This document shows, in pieces, positions 1 through 6,312 of a stretch of DNA of 30,008 nt; the stretch's first letter is position 1, and every line of letters starts with the position of its first letter. The notes under the pieces are model-generated. The model saw nothing but the letters and a program-made list of their open reading frames with translations. It did no database searches and had not been told where the DNA came from. The DNA comes from a virus. The position numbers and the translations under genes are program-made. The DNA is taken from positions 1-30,008 of IMG/VR virus record IMGVR_UViG_3300008448_000424; one strand, 5' to 3'.

Positions 1-712
1 TCTTTTTAATAATAAAATCTTTTACTAAACCTGATCTTACTATATCCTCTTCTACAAATTCTATACATGAAAAATACTTAGGCATTTTATTAAGTATCTT
101 CATAAACTTATGGATGCCTTCCCTCTCATCATCCCATTTTAAATCAGTTTGTCTATAATCTCCACAGAAAATAATCTTGGAGTTTTGACCGACACGGGTG
201 ATGATTGTATTCAATTCTTGGTATGTCATATTTTGACATTCGTCGACAATAATTATTGTATTGTCAAGAGTGAGACCTCTTAGGAAAGATGATGTCTCAA
301 AATTAATGATACCTTTTTGTTTAAGTATCTCGTATGAATCGGCTCTATTATAAAGTTGGGTACATATTGATTGATAGGGAGCTTCGTATACTTTAGATTT
401 TTCTTTTATGGAACCGGGTAAGAAACCCATATCTCGCGAGGGTACTACAGAGCGTATTATTGTAACATTATTATAATCTCTATAATCTTCTATTTCAGTT
501 AAGGCAAGATAAAGTGATATGAATGATTTGCCTGTACCTGGTAATCCATGAATGAGAAGATTTTTACCGTTTATAAATTCCTTAAAAACAAGTTCTTGAT
601 TCTTTGTTTTCGGTGTTACAGTTTTTAGTTCGAGGTTATTCTTAGTTTGTTTTTGCTCCTGACGCTTCTGTTGCTTTATTAGTCTTTTTTCTGCGCGAGA
701 TAGTCTTTCCAT
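1..712 (-). CDS. phoH: PhoH-family ATPase, C-terminus beyond window
   Basis: The first 237 residues of a PhoH-like P-loop ATPase are visible; the 3' end runs off the left edge. A basic coiled leader (residues 1-30) precedes Walker A GLPGTGKS (56-63), an SRDMGFLPG segment (92-100) typical of PhoH, Walker B IIIVDE (153-158) and the downstream FCGDYRQTD motif (182-190). PhoH proteins are cytoplasmic ATPases related to the helicase domain of RecD-like proteins; in phages they are very common but their role is unsettled, although host homologues belong to the phosphate-starvation regulon. It ends a minus-strand chain of small genes; the next gene upstream stops 14 nt before this start. The identification is secure, the function in infection is not. 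Confidence 0.95.
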   Translation of the reverse strand, partial: MERLSRAEKRLIKQQKRQEQKQTKNNLELKTVTPKTKNQELVFKEFINGKNLLIHGLPGTGKSFISLYLALTEIEDYRDYNNVTIIRSVVPSRDMGFLPGSIKEKSKVYEAPYQSICTQLYNRADSYEILKQKGIINFETSSFLRGLTLDNTIIIVDECQNMTYQELNTIITRVGQNSKIIFCGDYRQTDLKWDDEREGIHKFMKILNKMPKYFSCIEFVEEDIVRSGLVKDFIIKK

Positions 713-725
713 ATAGCACCTCGTG

Positions 726-962
726 TTACCATGTGTTGACGGTATTTCTCCTCCCACTAGCCTTCTTAATACGCTTTAAAACATCACGAAAACCAGAGTC
801 AGGCTTTCTAAGACCTAACCTGGTTGGATCCGCTATGTGCGGAACAGAAAATACCTGTTGAAGATGAGGATTGTTTTCTATGTAGGTGTCAAGTTCAGAG
901 ATCGGCATTGATATGTCGAACTCTTTCTTTGTTTTTGTATCGTAGAATGTATAATTAGCCAT
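726..962 (-). CDS. FmdB-like small phage protein without zinc cysteines
   Basis: A 78-residue protein beginning MANYTFYDTKTKKEFDISM and containing PTRLGLRKPDSGFRDVLKRI (46-65). This layout (short beta-rich start, a 'xENPHLxQ' helix, then a basic GFRDVL segment) is the one often annotated in T4-like phages as putative FmdB-type regulator. True FmdB proteins carry a CxxC zinc motif at the N-terminus; none is present here, so DNA binding or regulation is not supported by the sequence. The start overlaps the end of the upstream gene by 8 nt, indicating translational coupling. Real gene: high confidence; function: unknown. Confidence 0.8.
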   Translation of the reverse strand: MANYTFYDTKTKKEFDISMPISELDTYIENNPHLQQVFSVPHIADPTRLGLRKPDSGFRDVLKRIKKASGRRNTVNTW

Positions 963-1152
963 TAACTACCACACCTTTAGACTTCCAGTATGCCTGGATG
1001 TCATCTTTATTTAGGGGATCCAATCCTTTAGATCGCATTTCTTCTTCAACTAAATCTTCTAAATGAGCTTTTTCATTTAGATTACGAGGGTTGTAATATT
1101 CATCAATAATTTTATCTGTTGTAACTTTGTTGCTATTAAGAATCTGAGACAC
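955..1152 (-). CDS. Small hypothetical protein, GTG start
   Basis: A 65-residue, charged, probably helical protein that I do not recognise. The start is GTG, chosen because GGGAG lies 7 nt upstream; it sits inside the last 17 nt of the preceding gene. The C-terminus (GLDPLNKDDIQAYWKSKGVV) resembles a short helical hairpin. It overlaps both neighbours, so it belongs to the translationally coupled chain ending in phoH. No catalytic or binding motif is visible. Confidence 0.75.
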   Translation of the reverse strand: MSQILNSNKVTTDKIIDEYYNPRNLNEKAHLEDLVEEEMRSKGLDPLNKDDIQAYWKSKGVVVNG

Positions 1153-1321
1153 TTAACATCTCCCTAAGTTTTGTTTGTACTCTTTTTAAAGCTTCAGGTT
1201 CATGCTCTTTAAAAACTACCAATGTTTCATGAACACCCTTTTTATGGCCTTCATACCAATAGTAAACCGCCACAGCTGCAAGAAGCAGTGTGTATAAAAT
1301 TGCACTTGTTAAATTGTCCAT
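1136..1321 (-). CDS. Single-pass membrane small protein
   Basis: A 61-residue protein with one hydrophobic helix at about residues 5-22 (SAILYTLLLAAVAVYYWY), followed by a basic-acidic cytoplasmic-looking tail containing KEHEPEALKRVQTKLREML. The N-terminus is short and acidic, the flank after the helix is positive (GHKKG), so an N-out/C-in topology is predicted by the positive-inside rule. Similar tiny membrane proteins are scattered in T4-like genomes, with unknown function. It starts 1 nt after the stop of the upstream gene and its end overlaps the next gene by 17 nt. Confidence 0.75.
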   Translation of the reverse strand: MDNLTSAILYTLLLAAVAVYYWYEGHKKGVHETLVVFKEHEPEALKRVQTKLREMLSVSDS

Positions 1322-1322
1322 A

Positions 1323-1514
1323 TTATTCGTCGTCGTATGAGAGTAATCGGTCTAGGTTTTTAGAGCGAAGAGCATTATCATAATTACGATATTGCTTGTG
1401 TTCTCGTTCTCTTTTTACTTCACGGAAACTAACTGTTTCCTCATCTAGATGTCTTGTATTGTTTTTCTTTTTATTTTTAAAATCAGTCTTAAAGAATTTA
1501 GGAGTGTTGTTCAT
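1323..1514 (-). CDS. Small Lys/Arg-rich hypothetical protein
   Basis: A 63-residue strongly charged protein starting MNNTPKFFKTDFKNKKKNN, with a run of basic residues followed by a helical charged segment and an acidic end (LLSYDDE). Such composition fits a nucleic-acid- or protein-binding small protein, but no family is recognised. It lies 3 nt after the preceding gene, in the same minus-strand unit as the RNase H gene. A GGATAAAC stretch precedes the ATG. Confidence that it is a gene comes from tight packing and reading-frame integrity, not from similarity. Confidence 0.7.
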   Translation of the reverse strand: MNNTPKFFKTDFKNKKKNNTRHLDEETVSFREVKREREHKQYRNYDNALRSKNLDRLLSYDDE

Positions 1515-1517
1515 TGT

Positions 1518-1946
1518 TTATCCTGAGAGCAATCCTGGAAAAGCTGCCATTACAATTTCTTTGGTAATGCCCTTGTATGGGCATTTTTTATCCTTCATAT
1601 TAACAAGCAATTTAGCATCATCGGGGCTGACTGCTTCTAACATTTGAATAAAAATTTGTTCACGTTTCATTTTTGATAGATTAGGATTACCCCCATCTGC
1701 CAACAAATAAAAACGAGAGACTTCGTTATGAAGAGCTTTAGGCTCATCAAATTTATTTTCATTATAAGGAGGGGCCCCTTCGGGCAATGAAAATTTTACA
1801 TTATCATCAAACATACCTTGCAAAATAGATCTAAGAGTGTAGTTATTATTCTGCTTCAAGGCTTCAATTCTATCTTCTTTTTTCTTTATAGCGTCTATTT
1901 TAGACAACACTTTAGCTATAGATTCCATCTTATATTCAAAAGACAT
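1518..1946 (-). CDS. Conserved T4-like phage protein (DUF6433-like)
   Basis: A 142-residue, mostly helical protein. The pattern 'KIEALKQNN-x-TLRSILQGMFDDNVKFSLPEGAPPY', then a helix with EVSRFYLLADGG, 'KREQIFIQMLEAV' and a C-terminal ITKEIVMAAFPGLL matches what I remember of the DUF6433 family found in cyanophage and other T4-like genomes; its function is unknown. The ATG overlaps the stop of the RNase H gene by 1 nt (TAATG), so the two are coupled and may work in the same process. The family name is from memory; the gene itself is secure. Confidence 0.85.
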   Translation of the reverse strand: MSFEYKMESIAKVLSKIDAIKKKEDRIEALKQNNNYTLRSILQGMFDDNVKFSLPEGAPPYNENKFDEPKALHNEVSRFYLLADGGNPNLSKMKREQIFIQMLEAVSPDDAKLLVNMKDKKCPYKGITKEIVMAAFPGLLSG

Positions 1947-2803
1947 TAGAAATCACCTACGTTTTCCATCATGAGTTTAAGTTTATGGGTTATAAAATAA
2001 TTAAACAGTTTACTTCTATCCTTACCGGCTTCAGTATCATATTTATTAATTACTTCATTTTTAATACTTTCAGGTACCATTGACAGATCAACCATGTGTT
2101 TATTACGCATGAAATTTCTATCAGTGACACTATCAAGAATCACGGCACCATCATTATAAATTTTATTGATTTTCTTTTGTGTCAAAGGACGTTGACGTTT
2201 ATCTGACACGAAAGTATCATCATCTGAAAGAACATTAGGAACACCATCTCCAGCATCACCTTTTAGAATATGTTCTAAGAGATATCTTTGTGGATTATCG
2301 TGGTTGATCCATTTCTTTCTTACAGGATCATATTGTTTGACATTACCATAAGTTTGCAATTGAACAAAATCCTTATCACCAGAAAGAATAAGAATCTTTA
2401 CAGGTCCATTTAGATCAGTACCATATTCTTTTACCAGTGAGGCAATAATATCATCTGCTTCAGCAGACTCAACCTGAATAACTCTGTAGGGAAAATTGTC
2501 TTTGATTTCAGATTTAATCTTATTGAAAATTTCAAAGACCTGGGTCCAGTTAATTTCAGACGCTTCACGGTTCTTTTTACGGTTAGCTTTATAATAAGGA
2601 AATACCTGCTTACGCCAATAGTTCTTGTCATCACAAGCAATCACAATCTCACCATATTCATCACTAAACTTTTGTTTATAAGAACGGAGAGAATTGATTA
2701 CCATATGACGAAACAATCCCTCTTCAATGGGAATGTTCGTATGATTTCCAATCTGCATCATCAGATTAGATATCATTACCTGGTTAAAATCTACTAAAAT
2801 CAT
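1946..2803 (-). CDS. rnh: RNase H / 5'-3' exonuclease (T4 Rnh-like, FEN fold)
   Basis: A flap-endonuclease-family nuclease like T4 Rnh, which removes RNA primers from lagging-strand DNA. Seen from the chosen start: an N-terminal ILVDFNQVMIS strand with the first acidic residue, a conserved IVIACDD segment followed by NYWRKQVFPYYKANRKKNR (helical arch, lysine/arginine-rich), VESAEADDIIASLV (metal-binding acidic cluster), ILSGDKDFVQLQ, and DPVRKKWI followed by LLEHILKGDAGDGVPNVLS (H3TH-like DNA-binding part). A longer GTG start 15 nt upstream (2818) is possible; ATG at 2803 is preferred because GTGGAA lies a good distance before it. About 285 residues, close to T4 Rnh. It has its own sigma-70 promoter. 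Confidence 0.93.
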   Translation of the reverse strand: MILVDFNQVMISNLMMQIGNHTNIPIEEGLFRHMVINSLRSYKQKFSDEYGEIVIACDDKNYWRKQVFPYYKANRKKNREASEINWTQVFEIFNKIKSEIKDNFPYRVIQVESAEADDIIASLVKEYGTDLNGPVKILILSGDKDFVQLQTYGNVKQYDPVRKKWINHDNPQRYLLEHILKGDAGDGVPNVLSDDDTFVSDKRQRPLTQKKINKIYNDGAVILDSVTDRNFMRNKHMVDLSMVPESIKNEVINKYDTEAGKDRSKLFNYFITHKLKLMMENVGDF

Positions 2804-2839
2804 TTTAAAAAGTTCCACACAAATCTATACTATAATAAT

Positions 2840-2868
2840 ATTATATAGTATTTAGTTTATGTGATCAA
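2840..2868 (-). promoter_or_regulatory. Sigma-70-type promoter upstream of rnh
   Basis: On the minus strand, TTGATC (2863-2868) and a perfect TATAAT (2840-2845) are separated by 17 nt. The -35 lies in the last codons of the upstream gene. A second A/T-rich element, ACTAAATA (2849-2856), sits inside the spacer and resembles a weak T4 late box. Prediction from sequence only. Confidence 0.6.
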
Positions 2869-3207
2869 CTGGTTTTCCTCTAATATCCTATCTAATTCTT
2901 TCTTGGCATCTGCTTCAAGTGTCACAGCTTGCTCAGCTAGGTCTTGAAACGGATGATGAAGTTTTTTTGTAGTGTAAACTAGAGCCTTGACAGCTTCTTC
3001 AAAAAATACTATGTTTTTGACTGAACTTTCATCAGGTGTAACTTGTAATCCATACGATGACAATACTGAGAAAGCTGCTTCAATGATGTCTGCACTAACT
3101 TCGTCACAATAATTTCTTCTCACATCTTCAATGTGATCAAAAGATTCATTTAGGTTATTGGGAAACCCTTGGTCAGCTTTTTTGGGAAATTGTATAATGT
3201 TGTCCAT
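2857..3207 (-). CDS. Hypothetical phage protein, 116 aa
   Basis: Starts MDNIIQFPKKADQGFPNNL and continues as an all-helical acidic protein (EVSADIIEAAFSVLSSYGLQ, later a helical FFEEAVKALVYTTKKL segment) ending in a charged helix. I recognise no family. A TTG start at 3237 would add ten residues that coincide with the upstream terminator stem, so the ATG at 3207, preceded by GGTAGGG, is chosen. A hairpin terminator and a CATAAATA late-promoter-like box lie directly upstream, so it is probably an independent, possibly late, transcription unit. Confidence 0.75.
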   Translation of the reverse strand: MDNIIQFPKKADQGFPNNLNESFDHIEDVRRNYCDEVSADIIEAAFSVLSSYGLQVTPDESSVKNIVFFEEAVKALVYTTKKLHHPFQDLAEQAVTLEADAKKELDRILEENQLIT

Positions 3208-3221
3208 CACCCTACCGTTAT

Positions 3222-3260
3222 AAAAAAGGGTATACAATCTTATTTATGGATCGTATACCC
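3222..3260 (-). terminator. Rho-independent terminator after the 369-aa gene
   Basis: Minus-strand stem GGGTATACGATC pairs with GATTGTATACCC (12 bp, one G-U) around a 9-nt loop (3240-3248) and is followed by six T. It lies 11 nt after the stop of the gene at 3271-4380. Confidence 0.8.
3241..3248 (-). promoter_or_regulatory. T4-type late promoter-like box CATAAATA
   Basis: CATAAATA on the minus strand occupies eight of the nine loop positions of the terminator, 33 nt before the start of the 116-residue gene. The same box-to-start spacing is seen for the holin-like gene at 7981-8319. One mismatch to TATAAATA; functional status is inference. Confidence 0.4.
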
Positions 3261-3270
3261 TCCCTTTTTC

Positions 3271-4380
3271 TTATTTGACAACCCTTAGAAGGATTGTATT
3301 TGCATTCATCCTGTCAGAAAAATTAGTAGGCTCTGATTTAATTTCATCCATAAGCTTTCTTAGAACCAACTTTCCACCATTAAGAACCTTCTTAACATAC
3401 TCTTCTGGTTTACGACCAATACGCTTAGTCAAGGAAGCATCGCTATCATAGCCATCAATGCTAGCGCGCCGTATACTGAGGCCAGAATGACCACGAGCCC
3501 TGAACACACTAAGAGTTTTAGACTTAGTGTTAAAACACCAGAGTTCTTGAGCGCCGATAATCGTTGCGGGGTCACACGATTGTAATTTATACTCATTGGA
3601 TTCCTTTTGATATTGAAAATGTTTCAACAACTTCTCAGTAGTTGGAGCTTTCTTCTTACGAGGAGCACGAGCCTTCTTTACATTACCTGCAAAACGTTCA
3701 CAATCCTCAATAAGCTTGAGAATATATCCAAGCTTTGTCTTCATCTCAGCCTTTGAGTAATGAGTGTATCCCTCATTGTCACCTTGAACAACTTGAGCAT
3801 ATTCATCACGCAAAGGTTTATAGAACTCAGCAATCTTATTGGCGTGCTGAGCTGGAATCTCATTCTTCTGAAGCCACTCATAGATATTGACAAGCTCACC
3901 AGAATCGAGGATGGCTTCTACATCTCCAATAATATCAGATACACGTTCTTTGATACGTTCCTGAATATTAGGTTTAACTTTAGGTTCAGAAGGTTTCTCT
4001 TCCACATCATCACCAAAAGTCACAGCCTCTTGAATAACATTCTTTACATAGACTAGATTACTAGGTTCTAAATCACGTTTTTCATTAGAAGCCACCCGAC
4101 ACAACCACGCAGCTGTTAGAGGTAAACGTTTATCCGGAATACGATCAATTGTCTTGATCATATCTTTATCACTCTTGAAATATTCTTTTAGATACTGACG
4201 AGCTTCATTGTTCTCACACATAGTATTATACCATGTGAAAGCCTTAATAAGATCTACTTTAGATTTAATCACTTTAGGTTCATCACCTAGATACTTCCAA
4301 TTGACTAAGTAGTTTTCACTCTTAGTTTTTCGAACAGTCTTAGGTTTCTTTGACTTTACACTAAGTAGAGATTTGGCCAT
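3271..4380 (-). CDS. Conserved phage hypothetical protein, 369 aa
   Basis: A basic N-terminus (about 20 residues with SVKSKKPKTVRKTK) is followed by a helical domain containing LTAAWLCRVASN (87-98), a Glu/Lys linker, a second helical region and a C-terminal domain with IIGAQELWCFNTKSKTLSVF (275-294) and SGLSIRRASIDGYD. The last part looks like a small beta-rich module that could bind DNA or another phage protein. I remember similar long hypothetical proteins in T4-like marine phages near helicase/nuclease genes but cannot assign a function. No nuclease or ATPase motif is visible. Its start overlaps the upstream gene by 20 nt, and a strong terminator follows. Confidence 0.8.
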   Translation of the reverse strand: MAKSLLSVKSKKPKTVRKTKSENYLVNWKYLGDEPKVIKSKVDLIKAFTWYNTMCENNEARQYLKEYFKSDKDMIKTIDRIPDKRLPLTAAWLCRVASNEKRDLEPSNLVYVKNVIQEAVTFGDDVEEKPSEPKVKPNIQERIKERVSDIIGDVEAILDSGELVNIYEWLQKNEIPAQHANKIAEFYKPLRDEYAQVVQGDNEGYTHYSKAEMKTKLGYILKLIEDCERFAGNVKKARAPRKKKAPTTEKLLKHFQYQKESNEYKLQSCDPATIIGAQELWCFNTKSKTLSVFRARGHSGLSIRRASIDGYDSDASLTKRIGRKPEEYVKKVLNGGKLVLRKLMDEIKSEPTNFSDRMNANTILLRVVK

Positions 4381-4588
4381 TCAATTTCTCCAAACGATCT
4401 AAAATGTCATTCATAAGATCTATTTTATCCTTAGCGGCTGACTTACGACCATTATAAAAACCTGACGAATAGTCATGCATATTATACCAATCAGGCATTG
4501 GTTCATCTGCAAGAACCTTATAAGATTTTATCAATGTTTGTAGATACTCTTTCAAATTTTCAATCTTCAACTCTTCTACTAAATCCAT
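4361..4588 (-). CDS. Small hypothetical protein, 75 aa
   Basis: Helical protein with a conserved-looking central WYNMHDYSSGFYNGRKSAAK segment between two amphipathic helices (start MDLVEELKIENLKEYL, end DLMNDILDRLEKLNG). No family recognised. AGAGG lies 6 nt before the ATG, and the end overlaps the start of the 369-residue gene by 20 nt, which implies coupled translation. Confidence 0.7.
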   Translation of the reverse strand: MDLVEELKIENLKEYLQTLIKSYKVLADEPMPDWYNMHDYSSGFYNGRKSAAKDKIDLMNDILDRLEKLNGQIST

Positions 4589-4597
4589 AATAACCTC

Positions 4598-4849
4598 TCA
4601 ATCACAAGATGTCCAGCGTGAACAAGCAGCATAATGTTCTCCATTTAAATATACAAAGCTAGCACGACCATTATAGCCCATACGGGTAGCTTCAGTATAT
4701 TCATCACAATACTGTTTACACTCTTCTAATGTATCAAATGGACCGATATAATAGTCTAGTATACCACCTGATACCTTTTCATTATACACACCAACTTCTT
4801 TACCATTGGATAGTTTCTTTGCATAATTAAGTTGCAAATTAATTTGCAT
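4598..4849 (-). CDS. Small Cys/aromatic-rich hypothetical protein
   Basis: With the chosen start the product is 83 residues, beginning MQINLQLNYAKKLSNGKEVG and containing IGPFDTLEECKQYCDEYTEA and a C-terminal AACSRWTSCD with two cysteines. The beta-strand-plus-helix arrangement ('YYIGPFDTLEECKQY') is typical of small alpha/beta phage proteins of unknown role. Starts at 4891, 4864 and 4855 are in frame, but only the ATG at 4849 has a well-spaced GGGGAAG (6 nt) before it. It overlaps the upstream gene by 11 nt. Confidence 0.65.
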   Translation of the reverse strand: MQINLQLNYAKKLSNGKEVGVYNEKVSGGILDYYIGPFDTLEECKQYCDEYTEATRMGYNGRASFVYLNGEHYAACSRWTSCD

Positions 4850-5117
4850 ACACATCTTCCCCATTAATGAATCTGTGTGCTGTGTAATCACTGATTGAAG
4901 CTCTACAATGTTTTATATTATCTGATCCTGGGAAAAATGTCAACACAAATCCACCTGTAGAGACGCATGTTGAATCATGATTGCTATGCTGCCATGCAAC
5001 CCAATTCATCCATTCATACACATCTTTCCAATCAGTAAACTTATCATGGAGGGCGTCATTCATCTTATACACAGCCATTGCTGTCCGTTTGAATGAGATA
5101 TCATCTGTTTGTAGCAT
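4839..5117 (-). CDS. Small hypothetical protein, 92 aa
   Basis: An aromatic-rich protein (EWMNWVAWQHSNHD in the middle, GGFVLTFFPGSDNIKHCR after it) that ends in a stretch overlapping the next gene. No family is recognised. GGTGAAGTG just before the ATG is a reasonable ribosome site. It belongs to a run of six small minus-strand genes fed by the promoters at 5707-5735 and 5868-5896, probably early host-takeover genes by position and size; this role is inference. Confidence 0.65.
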   Translation of the reverse strand: MLQTDDISFKRTAMAVYKMNDALHDKFTDWKDVYEWMNWVAWQHSNHDSTCVSTGGFVLTFFPGSDNIKHCRASISDYTAHRFINGEDVYAN

Positions 5118-5118
5118 A

Positions 5119-5256
5119 TCACTTCACCATCACTGAACGAATGAAACCATCTTTATCTACAGACTGAGACTTAAGCTTCCATCCATCTTTAACCAACACA
5201 TCAATACGCTTACTAGCATATTTACGATTCTTGCTTGTGATTACATATTCACTCAT
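5119..5256 (-). CDS. Small beta-rich hypothetical protein, 45 aa
   Basis: Starts MSEYVITSKNRKYASKRIDV and continues VKDGWKLKSQSVDKDGFIRS. The helix-turn-strand pattern 'xxRxxxLxxDGWKLxxxxxDxDGxxxxVM' recalls DUF4177-like small proteins. An in-frame ATG at 5331 lies deep in the upstream gene, so the start right after the upstream stop (5256) is chosen; AAGG lies upstream at a longish distance. A protein with the same general pattern is encoded at 6512-6661 on the other strand. Confidence 0.6.
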   Translation of the reverse strand: MSEYVITSKNRKYASKRIDVLVKDGWKLKSQSVDKDGFIRSVMVK

Positions 5257-5257
5257 A

Positions 5258-5440
5258 TTAAGGGACCTTATATTGATTGAGGAATGATTCTTTGAAGCCT
5301 TCATAAAAGGCGCCGCTTTCAATGGCCTCAATTAGCATATCTCCGTTGCCGATTAGGGCATTTTCGTAGATATACTCAGCATATTCCATATCGAGATCGC
5401 CGTTATCTAGCATCACTTCAAATTCTTCATCTGTAATCAT
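5258..5440 (-). CDS. Small acidic hypothetical protein, 60 aa
   Basis: Starts MITDEEFEVMLDNGDLDMEY and is acidic and helical throughout, ending ESFLNQYKVP. No family recognised. An in-frame ATG at 5476 exists, but GAAGAAAG before 5440 and the 14-nt overlap with the upstream gene favour the shorter form. Small acidic proteins encoded near early promoters sometimes act as inhibitors or DNA mimics in phages, but nothing specific here supports that. Confidence 0.6.
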   Translation of the reverse strand: MITDEEFEVMLDNGDLDMEYAEYIYENALIGNGDMLIEAIESGAFYEGFKESFLNQYKVP

Positions 5441-5681
5441 ATTGAGCAGCTTTCTTCTTTTCCATTTTATATTCAAGTTCTTTTGATAGAATATACTTTG
5501 CTACATTCATCATCTTGCGAGCACGATCGTGCTGGCCGAACTCCATGACATGCTGAGCATCAGAGAGAATTGACATTACTGTCATCTCAATCCCTGACAT
5601 CATTGTGGTGAAGCTCTTAATATATTCCTGCTCAATTTGTCCCTTAGACATACCGAACATTTGAAATTCTTCATCCGTCAT
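5427..5681 (-). CDS. Small Met-rich helical hypothetical protein, 84 aa
   Basis: Starts MTDEEFQMFGMSKGQIEQEY and is predicted as two long helices (FTTMMSGIEMTVMSILSDAQ, then RARKMMNVAKYILSKELEYK). Methionine content is striking. ATG at 5693 has no spaced ribosome site, whereas GGAGAG stands 5 nt before 5681. It is the first gene behind the promoter at 5707-5735. No homologue recognised. Confidence 0.65.
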   Translation of the reverse strand: MTDEEFQMFGMSKGQIEQEYIKSFTTMMSGIEMTVMSILSDAQHVMEFGQHDRARKMMNVAKYILSKELEYKMEKKKAAQYDYR

Positions 5682-5706
5682 TTTTCTCTCCATTCCTTAT
5701 ATTATT

Positions 5707-5735
5707 AATATACGATCTTTTGAAAATAATGTCAC
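5707..5735 (-). promoter_or_regulatory. Early-type sigma-70 promoter, copy A
   Basis: GTGACA (5730-5735), 17-nt spacer containing TTTTCAAAA, TATATT (5707-5712), followed by AATAATAT. It overlaps the 3' end of the 35-residue gene and drives the small-gene run to the left. One of four near-identical copies in 600 bp. Confidence 0.7.
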
Positions 5736-5839
5736 GATTTATCTGCAATGAGCTCATACAAAGCCGTAATAGCTAAGATACCAAATCCTAATATAAAGAC
5801 CCATTGATAAGTCTGAATAATTGTAATAATTGCGTCCAT
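5732..5839 (-). CDS. 35-aa single-helix membrane peptide
   Basis: Starts MDAIITIIQTYQWVFILGFG and continues ILAITALYELIADKS: one hydrophobic helix spanning roughly residues 4-28 with a charged C-terminal tail. A GGAG ribosome site precedes the ATG, and promoter copy B (5868-5896) stands directly upstream, so a dedicated transcript is likely. No family is recognised. Tiny membrane peptides of phages can block superinfection or disturb the host membrane, but that is only a possibility here. Confidence 0.6.
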   Translation of the reverse strand: MDAIITIIQTYQWVFILGFGILAITALYELIADKS

Positions 5840-5867
5840 TTGATTTATCTCCATTCCTTATATTATT

Positions 5868-5896
5868 AATATACGGTTTTTTGAAAATAAAAGCCA
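5868..5896 (-). promoter_or_regulatory. Early-type sigma-70 promoter, copy B
   Basis: TGGCTT (5891-5896), 17-nt spacer containing TTTTCAAAA, TATATT (5868-5873), then AATAATAT and AAGGAATGGAG leading to the 35-residue gene. The stretch from the spacer motif through the leader is almost identical to copy A. Confidence 0.7.
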
Positions 5897-6048
5897 CATA
5901 AAAAATTATCGTTATTTTTCAATGGGTTAGTCGGGAGTCTATTTTAAACCCTTGTTTTTATTGAGATTTTTCAGTTAAAAAAAGCTGTTATTTTTCAATA
6001 ACTTAGGTAAAAAGCTAACCTATTGAAATCATTAGGTTTTTTTTCTTG
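5897..6048. other. Divergent intergenic hub with hairpins, no gene seen
   Basis: A very AT-rich stretch between minus-strand and plus-strand promoters. It holds two promoter-less copies of a TTATTTTTCAA motif (about 5912-5922 and 5988-5998), a GGGTT...AACCC inverted repeat (about 5925-5950), a GTTATT-TTTC-AATAAC hairpin (about 5986-6001) that on the minus strand is followed by AGC and seven T, and the plus-strand terminator below. No open reading frame is convincing. It could be a regulatory region, a short untranslated RNA or a replication origin; the sequence does not decide. Confidence 0.5.
6017..6044 (+). terminator. Terminator-like hairpin just before promoter C
   Basis: AACCTA (6017-6022) pairs with TAGGTT (6033-6038), followed by a run of T. 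An upstream TAGGT (6004-6008) could pair instead with ACCTA (6018-6022), giving mutually exclusive hairpins. What transcript it would end is not clear. Confidence 0.45.
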
Positions 6049-6077
6049 TTGCTATTTTTTTCAAAATACCGTATATT
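6049..6077 (+). promoter_or_regulatory. Early-type sigma-70 promoter, copy C
   Basis: TTGCTA (6049-6054), 17-nt spacer containing TTTTTCAAAA, TATATT (6072-6077), then ATTAATAT. It drives the plus-strand small-gene cluster starting with the 47-residue gene. Confidence 0.72.
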
Positions 6078-6107
6078 ATTAATATGATGAAACGGAAGGA
6101 AAAGTAA

Positions 6108-6251
6108 ATGCCAGATTTTATTCATAATATTCTATATACTTTTACACCTAAATTTCATCTTTTTTACATGGATTCTACATGCGAATCTATGGTCTATAAC
6201 TATAACACAAACTTCTTTAAAATCTTAAAAGAATATATGGCAATCAAATAA
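6108..6251 (+). CDS. 47-aa hypothetical protein
   Basis: Starts MPDFIHNILYTFTPKFHLFY and ends FFKILKEYMAIK; rich in aromatic residues. A GGAAGGA ribosome site is followed by the ATG after about 8 nt, and promoter copy C lies directly upstream. No family recognised. Promoter copy D begins 7 nt after its stop, so this gene and the next four can be expressed separately. Confidence 0.55.
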   Translation: MPDFIHNILYTFTPKFHLFYMDSTCESMVYNYNTNFFKILKEYMAIK

Positions 6252-6257
6252 AAAGAG

Positions 6258-6286
6258 TTGCTATTATTTTCAAAAGATCTTATATT
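6258..6286 (+). promoter_or_regulatory. Early-type sigma-70 promoter, copy D
   Basis: TTGCTA (6258-6263), 17-nt spacer containing TTTTCAAAAGATC, TATATT (6281-6286), then AATAATAT. The spacer TTATTTTCAAAAGATC is identical to that of copy A on the opposite strand. Confidence 0.72.
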
Positions 6287-6312
6287 AATAATATGATAAA
6301 TGGAGAAGTAAA

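Noticed and set aside
726-962. Zinc-binding FmdB regulator
   Set aside because: The overall layout matches, but there is not a single cysteine, so a zinc ribbon is impossible.
3760-4056. 98-codon plus-strand frame inside the 369-residue gene
   Set aside because: Antisense to a well-supported gene with its own terminator; no ribosome site, and hydrophobic composition typical of reverse-complement frames.
5897-6048. Possible tRNA or origin of replication in the divergent spacer
   Set aside because: No cloverleaf can be drawn; AT-richness and hairpins alone do not show an origin, so it is listed only as regulatory sequence.
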